A DNA stretch of 64,000 bases from Rhodoferax sp. (lineage in GTDB: Bacteria > Pseudomonadota > Gammaproteobacteria > Burkholderiales > Burkholderiaceae_C), in NCBI RefSeq assembly GCF_013297935.1, contig NZ_JAAFIX010000001.1:186001-250000 (forward strand), written 5' to 3'. Below are positions 17,712-26,952 of this stretch, piece after piece. The stretch's first letter is position 1, and every line of letters starts with the position of its first letter. A program made the translations under genes and the position numbers. The notes below the pieces were generated by a model that worked only from the letters and a program-made list of their open reading frames with translations, did no database searches and had not been told where the DNA came from.

Positions 17712-18437
17712 ATGTCCTCACTTGCTTCGAACAACGCCGGATTCCTCCCCTCCATGGGGCGCAATACGACGGTCGTCATCAGCGTCATCGCTTTGCATGT
17801 CGCCGTACTCTGGGCCATGCAAACCGGCCTTTTGCGACGCGTCGCTGAAATAGTGGTGCCGGCAGAGATTCTGGTGGAAATCATGGCTCCCGCCTCCCCC
17901 CCGCCTGCGCCGCGCCCTACCCCCCAACCCAAAGCTCCGGCGAAGACCAGCGCCCCCAAGCAAGCCGCACCGGTGACACCGGCGCCCGTTGCCACACCGC
18001 AACCGGCCCCGACGCCATTGGCCATCGCACCGGCCGCCAATACGCCGGCCCCCACCGCGGCAGCGCCTGCGGCCGTGTCGGCCACCCCAAGTACGGCGAG
18101 CGGCAGCAGCAATGCACCGGCGGCGCCCCCAGCCCCGCCCGCCACGCCGCGGATCGAATTGCCCTCCAGTGATGCCGATTATTTGAACAACGCCAAGCCC
18201 GCCTTTCCGGCCCTGAGCAAGCGCCTCGGGGAACAAGGGCGGGTGGTGGTCAGGGTGTTTATTGATGTGGACGGGCAAGCGGGTCAGGCCAGCATCAAGC
18301 AAAGCAGCGGCTTTGACAGGCTGGACCAGGCATCGGTAGAGACCGCCTTGAAGTGGCGCTATGTGCCGGGCAAGCGCGCCGGTGTAGCGCAAGGCATGTG
18401 GTTTGACGTGCCCTTCAACTGGCAACTCACCCGTTAA
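17712..18437 (+). CDS. tonB: Energy transducer TonB
   Basis: A 241-residue protein with one N-terminal membrane anchor (TTVVISVIALHVAVLWAMQ), a long Pro/Ala-rich periplasmic spacer and a C-terminal TonB domain (VVVRVFIDVDGQAGQASIKQ, ALKWRYVPGKR). It carries proton-motive energy from ExbB-ExbD to the outer-membrane receptor. The ATG at 17712 is chosen over a GTG at 17661 that overlaps piuC. It is followed by exbB and exbD, the standard order. Confidence 0.92.
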   Translation: MSSLASNNAGFLPSMGRNTTVVISVIALHVAVLWAMQTGLLRRVAEIVVPAEILVEIMAPASPPPAPRPTPQPKAPAKTSAPKQAAPVTPAPVATPQPAPTPLAIAPAANTPAPTAAAPAAVSATPSTASGSSNAPAAPPAPPATPRIELPSSDADYLNNAKPAFPALSKRLGEQGRVVVRVFIDVDGQAGQASIKQSSGFDRLDQASVETALKWRYVPGKRAGVAQGMWFDVPFNWQLTR

Positions 18438-18476
18438 TTTTTCTCTTATCTCTTTCTTTTTTCCTCGGAGTCATTT

Positions 18477-19196
18477 ATGGAATCGCAACTCGGCCTCATC
18501 ACCCTCTGGAACCAAGGCGACTGGGTCACCAAATCGGTCGCAGTGCTCCTGCTGGGCATGTCATTGGCCTCCTGGATCGTGATCCTGATCAAGGCCATGG
18601 ATATCGTGAAGTTCAAGTCCCTGGCCGGTCGCACAGAGACCTTCTGGCACAGCGCCGACTTTGAATCCGGCATCGCCTCCCTCGGCCAGCAAGCTGACAG
18701 CCCGTTTGTGCAACTGGCTCGCTCCGGCCAAGAAGCCACCACCCACCACCGCAATACCCAGACCCAGCTGCACGATGCACTGGACATCAGCGACTGGATC
18801 AGCCGCTCCCTGCGCAACAGCATTGACGACAGCACTGCGCGCTTTCAAAGCGGTTTGGCGGTGTTGGCCTCTGTGGGCTCCACCGCGCCGTTTGTGGGGC
18901 TCTTCGGCACTGTTTGGGGCATCTACCACGCGCTGATGGGCATTGGTGCCTCCGGCCAGGCCACCATCGACAAGGTGGCAGGCCCTATCGGCGAAGCCCT
19001 GATCATGACCGCGCTGGGATTGGCCGTGGCCATTCCCGCCGTGCTGGGCTACAACGCACTGGTGCGGGGTAACAAGTCCATCCTGACCAAGCTCAACCGT
19101 TTTGCCCACGACTTGCACGCCTACTTTGTAACCGGCGCCCGTGTGACCCACGTGCAAAGCGGTGACAGCAAAGTCGTTGCCATGAAAAAAGCCTGA
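18477..19196 (+). CDS. exbB: Biopolymer transport protein ExbB (iron-uptake set)
   Basis: A 239-residue MotA/TolQ/ExbB proton-channel subunit. There are three membrane segments, with the conserved block SVGSTAPFVGLFGTVWGIYH and a following helix (GEALIMTALGLAVAIPAVLG). Together with ExbD and TonB it powers receptors such as the one upstream. It is longer than the second ExbB-like protein at 54490, which lacks a neighbouring tonB. Confidence 0.95.
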   Translation: MESQLGLITLWNQGDWVTKSVAVLLLGMSLASWIVILIKAMDIVKFKSLAGRTETFWHSADFESGIASLGQQADSPFVQLARSGQEATTHHRNTQTQLHDALDISDWISRSLRNSIDDSTARFQSGLAVLASVGSTAPFVGLFGTVWGIYHALMGIGASGQATIDKVAGPIGEALIMTALGLAVAIPAVLGYNALVRGNKSILTKLNRFAHDLHAYFVTGARVTHVQSGDSKVVAMKKA

Positions 19197-19216
19197 GCCG
19201 CACAAGGAACTGAACC

Positions 19217-19639
19217 ATGTCATTCGGAATGCAAGACGCCGCCGGTGATGGCGACACCGAAGTGATGAACGAGATCAACATGACGCCCCTGGTCGACGTG
19301 ATGCTGGTGCTACTCATCATCTTCATCATCACCGTGCCGGTCATGAAGCATGCGGTCAACGTAGAGCTCCCCACCGCCACCAGCCAACCGCAGCAAGTCA
19401 AACCCGAAACCTTGCAGCTCAGCGTGGATGCACAGGGCGGTTACTTCTTAAACCAAAACCCCGTGGCCGCCGAAGCACTCAGCAGCCAACTGCAGGCAGA
19501 AGCCGCCAAGGAGCCCCAGCCGGAGCTGCATATCCGTGGCGACAAGGCGGTGCGCTACGAGTTTGTGGCACAGGCCATGGCGTCTGCCCAGCAAGCGGGA
19601 TTGCGCAAAATCGGCTTCATTTCCGAGCCTGCGCGTTAA
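19217..19639 (+). CDS. exbD: Biopolymer transport protein ExbD (iron-uptake set)
   Basis: A 140-residue ExbD/TolR protein with a single membrane helix. The essential Asp lies in MTPLVDVMLVLLIIFIITV, followed by a periplasmic domain that contacts TonB. It is placed 20 bp after exbB in the bfd-to-hemP series. Confidence 0.95.
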   Translation: MSFGMQDAAGDGDTEVMNEINMTPLVDVMLVLLIIFIITVPVMKHAVNVELPTATSQPQQVKPETLQLSVDAQGGYFLNQNPVAAEALSSQLQAEAAKEPQPELHIRGDKAVRYEFVAQAMASAQQAGLRKIGFISEPAR

Positions 19640-19662
19640 GCGCGCGCACCGTGACCTGACCT

Positions 19663-19881
19663 ATGCAAGCTCCGAACATAGTGCCCGGAACCTTGGCGCC
19701 CATGCCCGGCTCGATCGGGCTGGGCAATGGCCAAGCGGCCACGCCGGCTGTGGCGGTGAACGCCCGGGTGTTGAAAGCCAGCACGCTGTTAGGCGAGCGC
19801 CAGAGCGTGGACATTGAATACAAGGGCCAGCGCTACCGCCTGCAAACCACCAAGGCCGGCAAGCTGATTCTGACCAAATAG
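19663..19881 (+). CDS. hemP: Hemin uptake protein HemP/HmuP
   Basis: A 72-residue HemP-family protein with the conserved C-terminal block LLGERQSVDIEYKGQRYRLQ followed by KAGKLILTK. In Burkholderiales the homologue HmuP is a small positive factor for heme receptor expression. No heme receptor gene is seen in this window, so its target may be elsewhere, but the convergent neighbour is a possible heme-binding protein. It follows exbD closely and ends at repeat copy 4. Confidence 0.88.
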   Translation: MQAPNIVPGTLAPMPGSIGLGNGQAATPAVAVNARVLKASTLLGERQSVDIEYKGQRYRLQTTKAGKLILTK

Positions 19882-19884
19882 CCG

Positions 19885-19948
19885 TTTAGATACAAAAATA
19901 GCTCCTAGCCCACGTAGAACGTGCGCCAAGAGCTATTTTTTTGATAGC
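19885..19948 (-). repeat. Dispersed repeat, copy 4 (acts as terminator-like hairpin)
   Basis: On the minus strand it runs GCTATCAAAAAAATAGCTC, TTGGCGCACGTTCTACG and TGGGCTAGGAGCTATTTTTG. The arms AAAAATAGCTC/GAGCTATTTTT pair perfectly over 11 bp and are flanked by T/A tracts in both directions. It separates the convergent hemP and HbpS-like genes and probably terminates both. Confidence 0.82.
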
Positions 19949-19959
19949 AGTGCGGTGCT

Positions 19960-20367
19960 TTACAGGCCGATGGCTGCAATGCCAGCCTTGGCAATCTGCG
20001 CATCCTCATTGGATTTGACGCCGCTCACCCCCACCGCGCCCAAGCACTGGCCGTCCTTCATGATCGGCACGCCACCTTCCAGCAATGCGTCGAGGTTGGG
20101 CGCACTCAGGAAAGACACCCGTCCGCCATTGATCATGTCTTCATAGACCTTGCTTTCGCGACGGCCCAATGCGGCTGTGCGCGCCTTGCCGGGGGCAATG
20201 TGCGAAGAGATGGGGGCAGCACCGTCCAGGCGCTGGAAAGACAAGAGGTGACCACCATCGTCCACGATGGCAATGCTCACCGCCCAGCTGTTTTTAGCAG
20301 CCTCGGCCTGTGCAGCAGCGGCAATGGCAGCAACGTCGGAAAATTCAAGAACGGCTTTGGTTTTCAT
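19960..20367 (-). CDS. GlcG/HbpS family protein
   Basis: A 135-residue single-domain protein of the GlcG/HbpS (DUF336) family. Typical segments are SIAIVDDGGHLLSFQRLDGA and GGVPIMKDGQCLGAVGVSG. HbpS of Streptomyces binds heme and relays redox stress, while most other members are uncharacterised. The ATG at 20367 matches the family N-terminus (MKTKAVLEF), and the longer open frame upstream is not supported. It faces hemP, which makes a heme-related role plausible. Confidence 0.88.
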   Translation of the reverse strand: MKTKAVLEFSDVAAIAAAAQAEAAKNSWAVSIAIVDDGGHLLSFQRLDGAAPISSHIAPGKARTAALGRRESKVYEDMINGGRVSFLSAPNLDALLEGGVPIMKDGQCLGAVGVSGVKSNEDAQIAKAGIAAIGL

Positions 20368-20576
20368 GGAATGTGCTCGTGGGCTGAGTAAAAACTCTGA
20401 GCATAACCAAACTAGGGCGCTGTTTACTGCTGTCTGCCGGAGATCTGCCCCACCCAATTTCACTGCAATAGGCACACAAGCCGTGGGGATGGGAGGCCGA
20501 AGCCCTAGAATGTTTTCACTGTTCTTTAAGGCTGCACATTGGTGTGGCCCGGGAAGACACACAACGGAGCTACATC

Positions 20577-21272
20577 ATGACCGATCGCACTACTACCTTT
20601 GGCCAGAGCCTGGGCTATGGCGCATCAAGCGCGCAACGCAATAAAGTGCTGCGCAACACCTATTGGCTGCTCTCGCTGAGCATGCTCCCTACCGTTTTGG
20701 GCGCCTGGGTCGGCGTGGCGTTCAATCTGGCGCCTGTTTTCAGCGGCATTTTGGGCTTCGTGCTGTTTATGGCAGTGGCCTTCGGTTTCATTTTTGCGAT
20801 TGAAAAAACCAAGAACTCTGCGGCAGGTGTTCCAGTCCTGCTGGGTTTCACCTTTTTCATGGGTCTGATGATGTCGCCCCTGATCCAGCGCACGCTGGGT
20901 TTTAGCAACGGACCTCAGCTCATCATGACGGCCTTTGCAGGTACCGCCGGCGTGTTCTTTGCGATGGCCAGCTTGGCAACCGTCATCAAGCGCGACCTGA
21001 GCGGCATGGGCAAGTGGCTTTTTGTAGGCACGATCGTGCTGCTGGTGGGTGGGCTGGTGAACGCCTTTGTGGGCTCCACAGCGGGCATGATGGCGCTGTC
21101 GGTAGCCGCCATCGGTATTTTCAGCTTCTGGATGCTGTATGACGTGAAGCGCATCGTAGACGGTGGCGAAACCAACTACATCACCGCGACCCTGAGCCTG
21201 TACCTGAACATCATCAACGTGTTCCAAAACTTGCTGGCACTGCTCGGTATCTTCGGCGGCGAGCGCGACTAA
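20577..21272 (+). CDS. Bax inhibitor-1/YccA family membrane protein
   Basis: A 231-residue protein with about seven membrane segments of the BI-1/YccA (TMBIM) family. It ends SLYLNIINVFQNLLALLGIF, the family's hallmark C-terminus. YccA modulates the FtsH protease in E. coli, and other members leak calcium. The start ATG at 20577 has a GGAG site before it and the gene ends at its own terminator. The native role here is unknown. Confidence 0.92.
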   Translation: MTDRTTTFGQSLGYGASSAQRNKVLRNTYWLLSLSMLPTVLGAWVGVAFNLAPVFSGILGFVLFMAVAFGFIFAIEKTKNSAAGVPVLLGFTFFMGLMMSPLIQRTLGFSNGPQLIMTAFAGTAGVFFAMASLATVIKRDLSGMGKWLFVGTIVLLVGGLVNAFVGSTAGMMALSVAAIGIFSFWMLYDVKRIVDGGETNYITATLSLYLNIINVFQNLLALLGIFGGERD

Positions 21273-21307
21273 GCGCTACTCCAGGAAGACGGCAGCGAAC
21301 TGCCTAT

Positions 21308-21336
21308 CAAAAAAAGGCCCTCCGGGGCCTTTTTTA
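21308..21336 (+). terminator. Intrinsic terminator after the Bax1-like gene
   Basis: The stem AAAAGGCCC/GGGCCTTTT (partly with a TCCG loop) is flanked by A-run and T-run and is therefore bidirectional in form. Confidence 0.88.
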
Positions 21337-21390
21337 TTGTCAACTTAAAACTCTGGCTGCCGATAACCCTAGTAGCACTTCATCCGCCCT

Positions 21391-21765
21391 ATGACACTAC
21401 GCCCTCTCCTGTTGCTCTCTGCCATGCTGCTCTCGGGTTGTGATCTGCAATCCATCCAGGCAGCCATGGCCGATCCGAAGATCGCCCAGCGCGAGGCCGA
21501 AGCCAAAGCCATCGGTAGTGCCTGCAGGCACGGCCTGCGCAGCATTGAAGACTGCTATTCGCTCAACGAAAAGGCATCCAAATCCGCCATCTTCAATGGC
21601 TGGAAAGAGATGGACCTTTACATGCGTGAGAACAAAATCGAGGGCGTGGCGCCTCAGGGCCTGAAGCCCCCTCCTCCTCCACCACCTCCGCCATCGGCAG
21701 ATGAGATGGTCACAGAGAAGGAAGAGGGCACCAAGGCCAAGCCCAAAGCAAAAGCGGAGCACTAG
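21391..21765 (+). CDS. Small lipoprotein with nine-proline run
   Basis: A 124-residue predicted lipoprotein. The lipobox LLSG-C lies at the end of a short signal peptide (MTLRPLLLLSAMLLSGC). The mature part has helical charged sequence, two further Cys and then KPPPPPPPPPSADE before a Lys/Ala tail. Nine consecutive Pro codons should stall ribosomes and need EF-P, encoded at 34683. No family is recognised. It stands alone between two terminators. Confidence 0.78.
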   Translation: MTLRPLLLLSAMLLSGCDLQSIQAAMADPKIAQREAEAKAIGSACRHGLRSIEDCYSLNEKASKSAIFNGWKEMDLYMRENKIEGVAPQGLKPPPPPPPPPSADEMVTEKEEGTKAKPKAKAEH

Positions 21766-21779
21766 GCTCCGCTTTTTTA
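21749..21779 (+). terminator. Intrinsic terminator overlapping the lipoprotein stop
   Basis: AAAGCGGAGC and GCTCCGCTTT pair around the stop codon, followed by TTTT. The opposing rlmD gene ends inside it, so it may serve both. Confidence 0.85.
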
Positions 21780-23246
21780 GTCCTTAAGCTCGAACACCGC
21801 AATGCTCTCCACGTGGGCCGTATGGGGGAACATATTCACCACCCCGGCCTTGGTACAGGTGTAGCCTGCTTCGTTGACCAGTACACCCGCGTCCCGTGCG
21901 AGGGTGGATGGCGCACAACTCACGTACACAATCCGCTTCGGTGGTGTCCAGCCTTTGCGTAGCTCGGGTTGGACATGCAGCGCTGCGAGCGCCTGCACGA
22001 GTGCGTAAGCGCCTTCACGCGGAGGGTCAATCAGCCACTTGTCTGCAGAACCGTCTGCAATCAGCAGGTCAGGCGTCATCTCAAACAGGTTGCGCGCTAC
22101 AAATTCTGTAGCTGCCAGCGCAGACTCTGCGGGCACTGCAGCCGCTTTGCGCTGTGCATTGAAAACAAGGTTCTCACGCGAACGGGCCACGAGGGCTTCT
22201 GCGCCTTCAATCCCCAGCACTTCGCGCGCCTGGGTAGCCAGCGGCAGAGTGAAGTTGCCCAGACCGCAGAACCAGTCAATCACCCGCTCCGTCTTTTGCA
22301 CCTGCAACAGCCCCAATGCGCGAGATACCAGCACCCGGTTGATATGCGGGTTGACTTGCGTGAAATCGGTGGGCCGGAAGGGCATGGTGATGCCGAAGTC
22401 GGGCAAGCTGTAGGCCAGCTCGCCGGTCTCGTGGCCGGGTAGTTCGTCGAGGCGATGAATGGTTTCCGGGCCCTTGGGCTGCAGCCACCATTGCAGGCCG
22501 GCTTGCGTCGCAGCAAACGACCGCAGGCGGCCTTTGTCAGCCTCCGACAAGGGCTCCATGTGCCGCAGTACCAACGCTATCACGCCGGCCTGGTTGTCCT
22601 GCTGGTCACTGATGTCCCCCATGGCCAATTCCAGCTGCGGAATGGTCTCCACCGCGTCCATGGACTCAATCAACTGGCGCAGTGGCATCAACATGGCGCT
22701 CACCCGCGGTGCCAACACGTGGCACACCTTCATGTCGGCCACATAGCGGCTCTTGCGCTCATGAAAACCGATCAGGACCGCGCCTTTTTTGCGGACAAAG
22801 CGCACCGACAAACGCCCCCGGTAACGGTAGCCCCATGAGGGCCCTTCGATCGGGCGGACCACGTTATCAGGCTTGAGCTTGCCGATGTGGTGCAGGTTGT
22901 CTTCCAGCACCCGCTGCTTAACCGCCACTTGGGCGCCCACGTGCAGGTGCTGCATCTTGCAGCCCCCGCAAGCGCCTTCATGCAAGCCGAAATGCGGACA
23001 TGCCGGTTGCACCCGCTGCGAGGACTCGGTGTGGATTTCGGTGAGCGTGCCCTTTTCAAAGCTGGCTTTGCTGCGGTGCATCTGGGCACTGACCACCTCA
23101 AATGGAAGCGCACCCTCAATAAACACCACTTTGCCGTCAGGCCGGTGCGCCACACCCTGGGCTTCGAGGTCAAGAGATTTCACGGCCAGCCACCCGTCGG
23201 GCAGCTGCGGCGTTGCTACGATTTCGTTGTTGTTTGCGTCTGTCAT
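21777..23246 (-). CDS. rlmD: 23S rRNA (uracil-1939-C5)-methyltransferase
   Basis: A 489-residue RNA methyltransferase of the RumA/TrmA type. It has an N-terminal TRAM-like domain, an iron-sulfur cluster with C83, C93, C96 and C175, a SAM-binding segment ([14 protein letters not shown]) and the catalytic C444 in [13 protein letters not shown]. It methylates U1939 of 23S rRNA. It lies downstream of rpoS, 27 bp away on the same strand. Confidence 0.95.
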   Translation of the reverse strand: MTDANNNEIVATPQLPDGWLAVKSLDLEAQGVAHRPDGKVVFIEGALPFEVVSAQMHRSKASFEKGTLTEIHTESSQRVQPACPHFGLHEGACGGCKMQHLHVGAQVAVKQRVLEDNLHHIGKLKPDNVVRPIEGPSWGYRYRGRLSVRFVRKKGAVLIGFHERKSRYVADMKVCHVLAPRVSAMLMPLRQLIESMDAVETIPQLELAMGDISDQQDNQAGVIALVLRHMEPLSEADKGRLRSFAATQAGLQWWLQPKGPETIHRLDELPGHETGELAYSLPDFGITMPFRPTDFTQVNPHINRVLVSRALGLLQVQKTERVIDWFCGLGNFTLPLATQAREVLGIEGAEALVARSRENLVFNAQRKAAAVPAESALAATEFVARNLFEMTPDLLIADGSADKWLIDPPREGAYALVQALAALHVQPELRKGWTPPKRIVYVSCAPSTLARDAGVLVNEAGYTCTKAGVVNMFPHTAHVESIAVFELKD

Positions 23247-23273
23247 GCCTGAATTGTCTCAGGTCAGACCGCC

Positions 23274-24308
23274 TCACATCAAAAACTCCGCTTTGATTCC
23301 GCGGCGAGCCAGGTGCCGCTTCAGTTTGAAAAGTGCTTCGTTCTGGATCTGCCGGACGCGCTCACGCGTCAGACCCAGCCGGGCACTGAGGGTTTCGAGC
23401 GTCTCTGCATCTCGGTCGTCCAGACCGAAACGCGCTTCCAGTATTTCTTGCTCACGGGCATTCAAGGTAGCCAGCCATTGATGGAGCAAGGCGTCGACCT
23501 CATGGGCCAACGCGCTGGAATCCGGCGACACGGAATGCGTGTCCGCCAGCTTGTCGCCCAAGGTAGCTTGATCCCCGCCTGCATCAGACTGTGCGTCCAA
23601 GGAGCGCGGCGCCTCAGCCAGGGCCAGCAGGTCGGCAACATCCGCGGCATCCCGTCCCAGGAGATGGGCAATGTCGTCCACCCGGATTCCCTCCGGCCGC
23701 TGCGCCGCAAGCAGTCCATCGTTTTCAAGCAGTCGCCGGGCCCGAAGCACTTGCTGCACTTCGCGCACCACATTCACAGGCAGGCGGACTGCCCGCCCCT
23801 GGTAAATCAAAGCCCGGTCCACCGCCTGCCGGATCCACCATGTTGCATAGGTGGAGAACCGGAAACCCCGTTCCGGCTCAAACTTGTCGATGGCATGCAT
23901 CAGGCCCAGGTTGCCCTCTTCAATCAGGTCGGCCAGTGGCACCCCGCGTCCGGCATAACTCTTGGCAATGCTGATGACCAGCCGCAGGTTGTGCTCGATC
24001 ATGCTCTGCCGCGCAGCAAAGTCCCCGGCGCGGGCCCGGGTTGCGGCATCCAGTTCTTCTGCTGCGGTAAACAAGGGGGTTCGCCTGACTCCCCGCAAAT
24101 AGACAGCCAAGGCATCAGGCCCCAAGCCGGACTCATCGGCCTCGGCCAAGAGCTCACGCGGGCCGGGCGGAGCTGTATCCGCTATAAAATCAGGAGCTAC
24201 CTGCGCAATATCTACGGGGGCTAGAGGCCGATTTACCTCATTTTCCCACTCACCACACTCACGACCGACTTGCGGGTCATCGTGAGCGGGGGCGGGATCG
24301 TCAGGCAT
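23274..24308 (-). CDS. rpoS: RNA polymerase sigma factor RpoS
   Basis: A 344-residue stationary-phase sigma factor. Region 1.2 ([19 protein letters not shown]), region 2 with -10 contacts ([34 protein letters not shown]), region 3, and region 4 with a helix-turn-helix ([20 protein letters not shown]) are all present. The start ATG lies five bases after the nlpD stop, the usual nlpD-rpoS arrangement. Residues 22-43 of the non-conserved N-terminus are encoded by dispersed repeat copy 5, ahead of all functional regions, so activity is probably preserved. Confidence 0.96.
   Translation of the reverse strand: MPDDPAPAHDDPQVGRECGEWENEVNRPLAPVDIAQVAPDFIADTAPPGPRELLAEADESGLGPDALAVYLRGVRRTPLFTAAEELDAATRARAGDFAARQSMIEHNLRLVISIAKSYAGRGVPLADLIEEGNLGLMHAIDKFEPERGFRFSTYATWWIRQAVDRALIYQGRAVRLPVNVVREVQQVLRARRLLENDGLLAAQRPEGIRVDDIAHLLGRDAADVADLLALAEAPRSLDAQSDAGGDQATLGDKLADTHSVSPDSSALAHEVDALLHQWLATLNAREQEILEARFGLDDRDAETLETLSARLGLTRERVRQIQNEALFKLKRHLARRGIKAEFLM
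24181..24244 (+). repeat. Dispersed repeat, copy 5 (inside rpoS)
   Basis: It reads GCTATAAAATCAGGAGCTAC, CTGCGCAATATCTACGGGGG and CTAGAGGCCGATTTACCTC on the plus strand, opposite to rpoS transcription. It adds about 21 in-frame codons to the sigma factor ([17 protein letters not shown]). It is a near-complete copy and agrees closely with copies 3, 7 and 8. Confidence 0.9.
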
Positions 24309-24313
24309 ACGGG

Positions 24314-25225
24314 CTACCGTGCTGGCAGGTACTTGACAGGGTCCACCGGCTTGCCCTGGCGGCGTACCTCGAAGTGCAGCTTGACGCGGTCTGCATCACT
24401 GCTGCCCATCTCCGCAATTTTTTGGCCCTTCTTGACGGTTTGGTCTTCTTTCACCAGCAGGGTCTGGTTATGGGCGTAGGCGGTGAGATAGGTATTGTTG
24501 TGCTTCAAGATGATCAGATTGCCATAGCCTCGCAGGCCGGCACCGGCGTAAACCACCTTGCCTTCGCCTGCCGCCAACACAGGGTCACCGGCATTGCCAC
24601 CAATGTCCAAGCCCTTGTTTTTGACTTCATCGAAACCCGCCAACACGGCACCATTGCCCGGCCAGATCCAAGCGACCGCGTCATCGGTGGCGCTTGCGGG
24701 AGTGACCGCTGCGACGGCCGGGGCACTGGCCGCTGCGGAAGCCGCTTTGGCCGGTGCGGGTGCACTGGCCGCCGCCGTGGCCGATGCGGGCTTGGCAGGT
24801 GCGCTGGCTGCAGCAGGTGGCAAAGGCGTCACGGTCGCGGTACTCGCAACCACAGGCTTGGTTCCCGCCGCTTCCACTACCGCAAGCGGCTGAACAATTC
24901 GCAGCACTTGTCCCACTTCAATTTTGTTGGGGTTGTCCAAGGCATTCCAGCGGGCAATGTCTTTGTGGCTCTGCCCGCTCTCCAGCCCGATGCGGATCAA
25001 GGTGTCGCCGGGCTTGACCGTGTAGTAGCCGGGTTTGCCGGCATTCTCAAAACCCGGAGGCTGCTTGACCGCCTGGGTCCGCGGGTCTGTGCTGACAGTT
25101 TGCTGAGGCGCCTGGTTGGAACGATCTTCCACCGGTGCCCGGGTAATCGGCTTTGAGCCACACCCGGCAAGCACCACCAGCGCAGCACCCGCTACGCCAA
25201 AACACACACTACGCAAACCGACCAT
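24314..25225 (-). CDS. nlpD: NlpD-like LysM/M23 lipoprotein
   Basis: A 303-residue lipoprotein with lipobox VLAG-C, a LysM domain (about 66-110, [19 protein letters not shown]), an Ala/Pro-rich linker and a C-terminal M23 (LytM) domain. The zinc ligands are degenerate: NKGLD replaces HxxxD and KLHFE replaces HLHFE. This is as in NlpD, so it probably activates an amidase during cell division and does not itself cut peptidoglycan. It lies between pcm and rpoS in the classic order; the rpoS promoter in such genomes often lies inside this gene. Confidence 0.93.
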   Translation of the reverse strand: MVGLRSVCFGVAGAALVVLAGCGSKPITRAPVEDRSNQAPQQTVSTDPRTQAVKQPPGFENAGKPGYYTVKPGDTLIRIGLESGQSHKDIARWNALDNPNKIEVGQVLRIVQPLAVVEAAGTKPVVASTATVTPLPPAAASAPAKPASATAAASAPAPAKAASAAASAPAVAAVTPASATDDAVAWIWPGNGAVLAGFDEVKNKGLDIGGNAGDPVLAAGEGKVVYAGAGLRGYGNLIILKHNNTYLTAYAHNQTLLVKEDQTVKKGQKIAEMGSSDADRVKLHFEVRRQGKPVDPVKYLPAR

Positions 25226-25239
25226 ATTGAATTTTCCCT

Positions 25240-26061
25240 TCAGGCAACGCCCGATTTTAGGGGTACAAAATGTACCGCCTCCAGAATGCTCTGGCGCAAG
25301 CCTTGGGGAGTTTTGTCCACGACCAGCAAAGCCTGTCCCCCGGCATGAACCACAGGCGCCACTAGTCGGCCCCCCATGGCCAGCTGATCCACCCAGGCTT
25401 GCGGCAAAGCGTCGCCACCAGCGGCAGAAATGATGCCCGAATACGGCCCGCCTTTCGCATAGCCGGCCATGCCATCACCAAACAGCAAGTGCACATTGGG
25501 CAGGAGCAGAGGCCTCAGGTTGTCGCGGGCTTTGTCATGCAAGCCCCGCAGTCGCTCAATGCTGTACACCTCGGTGGCCACGCAACTCAACACCGCGGCC
25601 TGATAGCCGCAACCCGTGCCGATCTCCAGGACCCGTCCCATGGGACCACTCACCCCGTTGCGCAATAGCTCGATCATGCGCGATACCACGCCGGGCTTAG
25701 AAATAGTTTGCCCCAGGCCGATGGGTAGACTGGTGTCTTCGTAGGCTTGGTTGACCAATGCACTGTCCACAAACCGGTGCCGCTCGATCGAACCCATGGC
25801 CGACAGGACCAAGGGATCCGTTACCCCCTGCCCTGCCAGTTTTTGCACCATGCGCTGCCTGACCGCCAACGAATCCATGCCCAGGCCCTGGGGCCTGGGG
25901 ATACCAGGCACGGGACTCTTTCCAGTCTGGAGTTTCAGTGAAACTGCCGCAGCCCCTGCCGGTGCACGGGCGCCTAACGCCACCGCGGAGCCTGAAGGAT
26001 GAGGGCGGGTTTGAGCGAGCGTCGTATCCAGACGCGCGGGAAAAGAGGGCCGGTCTTTCAT
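25240..26061 (-). CDS. pcm: Protein-L-isoaspartate O-methyltransferase
   Basis: A 273-residue SAM-dependent repair enzyme that methylates damaged isoaspartyl residues. The core shows [20 protein letters not shown] and the SAM motif [16 protein letters not shown]. It has about 60 extra N-terminal residues, rich in Ala and Pro, relative to the usual 210-residue form. The start at 26061 overlaps the surE stop by ATGA. It is the second gene of surE-pcm-nlpD-rpoS. Confidence 0.94.
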   Translation of the reverse strand: MKDRPSFPARLDTTLAQTRPHPSGSAVALGARAPAGAAAVSLKLQTGKSPVPGIPRPQGLGMDSLAVRQRMVQKLAGQGVTDPLVLSAMGSIERHRFVDSALVNQAYEDTSLPIGLGQTISKPGVVSRMIELLRNGVSGPMGRVLEIGTGCGYQAAVLSCVATEVYSIERLRGLHDKARDNLRPLLLPNVHLLFGDGMAGYAKGGPYSGIISAAGGDALPQAWVDQLAMGGRLVAPVVHAGGQALLVVDKTPQGLRQSILEAVHFVPLKSGVA

Positions 26062-26828
26062 ACCGGCGCTGCGGCACTCAATCTGTTTATGGATTGAGCC
26101 CAATACCCCAAATTGTCATGGTCCGTCAGATCGACTTTGAGTGGCGTGACCGACACATGGCCCTGTGCTGTGGCGTGAAAATCCGTGCCATCCGCATCGT
26201 CTTTCACCGGACCGGCCGCACCAATCCAAAACATGGTTTCGCCGCGCGGGCTTTGTTGCTTGATCACCTTTTCCGCCGCATGACGCTTGCCCAGACGGCA
26301 CAGTTTGGCAACACCAATGTCTTCAAACGGCAGGTTGGGAATATTGACATTGAGCAGCCATGGTGCCGTGGTGATCATGTGTTGTTGCTGCATGGCAAGC
26401 ACCATGTCGCGGGCTTTTTGGGCTGCGGACTGCAGGTGAACCCAATCACGCTCGACCTGAGAAAACGCAACAGCTGGAATCCCGAACAAAAACCCTTCCA
26501 TGGCCGCACCCACCGTGCCGGAGTAGATGGTGTCATCACCCATGTTGGCGCCGTTATTGATGCCGGACACCACCAGATCAGGCCGGTAGTCCAGAAGACC
26601 CGTCAACGCGATGTGAACACAATCTGCCGGCGTGCCATTGACGTAGCGAAACCCATTGACGGCCTGATGCACATACAGGGGGGAATGCAACGTCAGCGCA
26701 TTGGATTTCGCGCTGTTGTTTTGCTCGGGCGCAATGACTTCGACCTCCGCAACATCTTTGAGCGCCTCATAGAGAGCCACGATACCTGGAGCCTGATAAC
26801 CGTCGTCGTTGGAAATGAGAATTTTCAT
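26058..26828 (-). CDS. surE: 5'-nucleotidase SurE
   Basis: A 256-residue survival protein and metal-dependent nucleotidase. The N-terminal [13 protein letters not shown] carries the D8-D9 metal ligands, with further conserved [10 protein letters not shown] and [20 protein letters not shown]. It hydrolyses nucleoside monophosphates and short polyphosphate. It heads the stress operon surE-pcm-nlpD-rpoS and diverges from a quinone reductase-like gene. Confidence 0.96.
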   Translation of the reverse strand: MKILISNDDGYQAPGIVALYEALKDVAEVEVIAPEQNNSAKSNALTLHSPLYVHQAVNGFRYVNGTPADCVHIALTGLLDYRPDLVVSGINNGANMGDDTIYSGTVGAAMEGFLFGIPAVAFSQVERDWVHLQSAAQKARDMVLAMQQQHMITTAPWLLNVNIPNLPFEDIGVAKLCRLGKRHAAEKVIKQQSPRGETMFWIGAAGPVKDDADGTDFHATAQGHVSVTPLKVDLTDHDNLGYWAQSINRLSAAAPV

Positions 26829-26952
26829 AGCGGAAAGTAGTGTTGAGGCATTGTAGGTCGCAGGGCTGGCCGGGGTCGCCGTCAGGACAATCCGCGCGGC
26901 TGCCTTCTACCGTGAGCCCTATGATTTGGATGCTCATTTTTGGAGAAGCACC

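Noticed and set aside
24314..25225. NlpD as an active M23 endopeptidase
   Set aside because: Two of the zinc-ligand positions are replaced (NKGLD, KLHFE), so an activator role is more likely.
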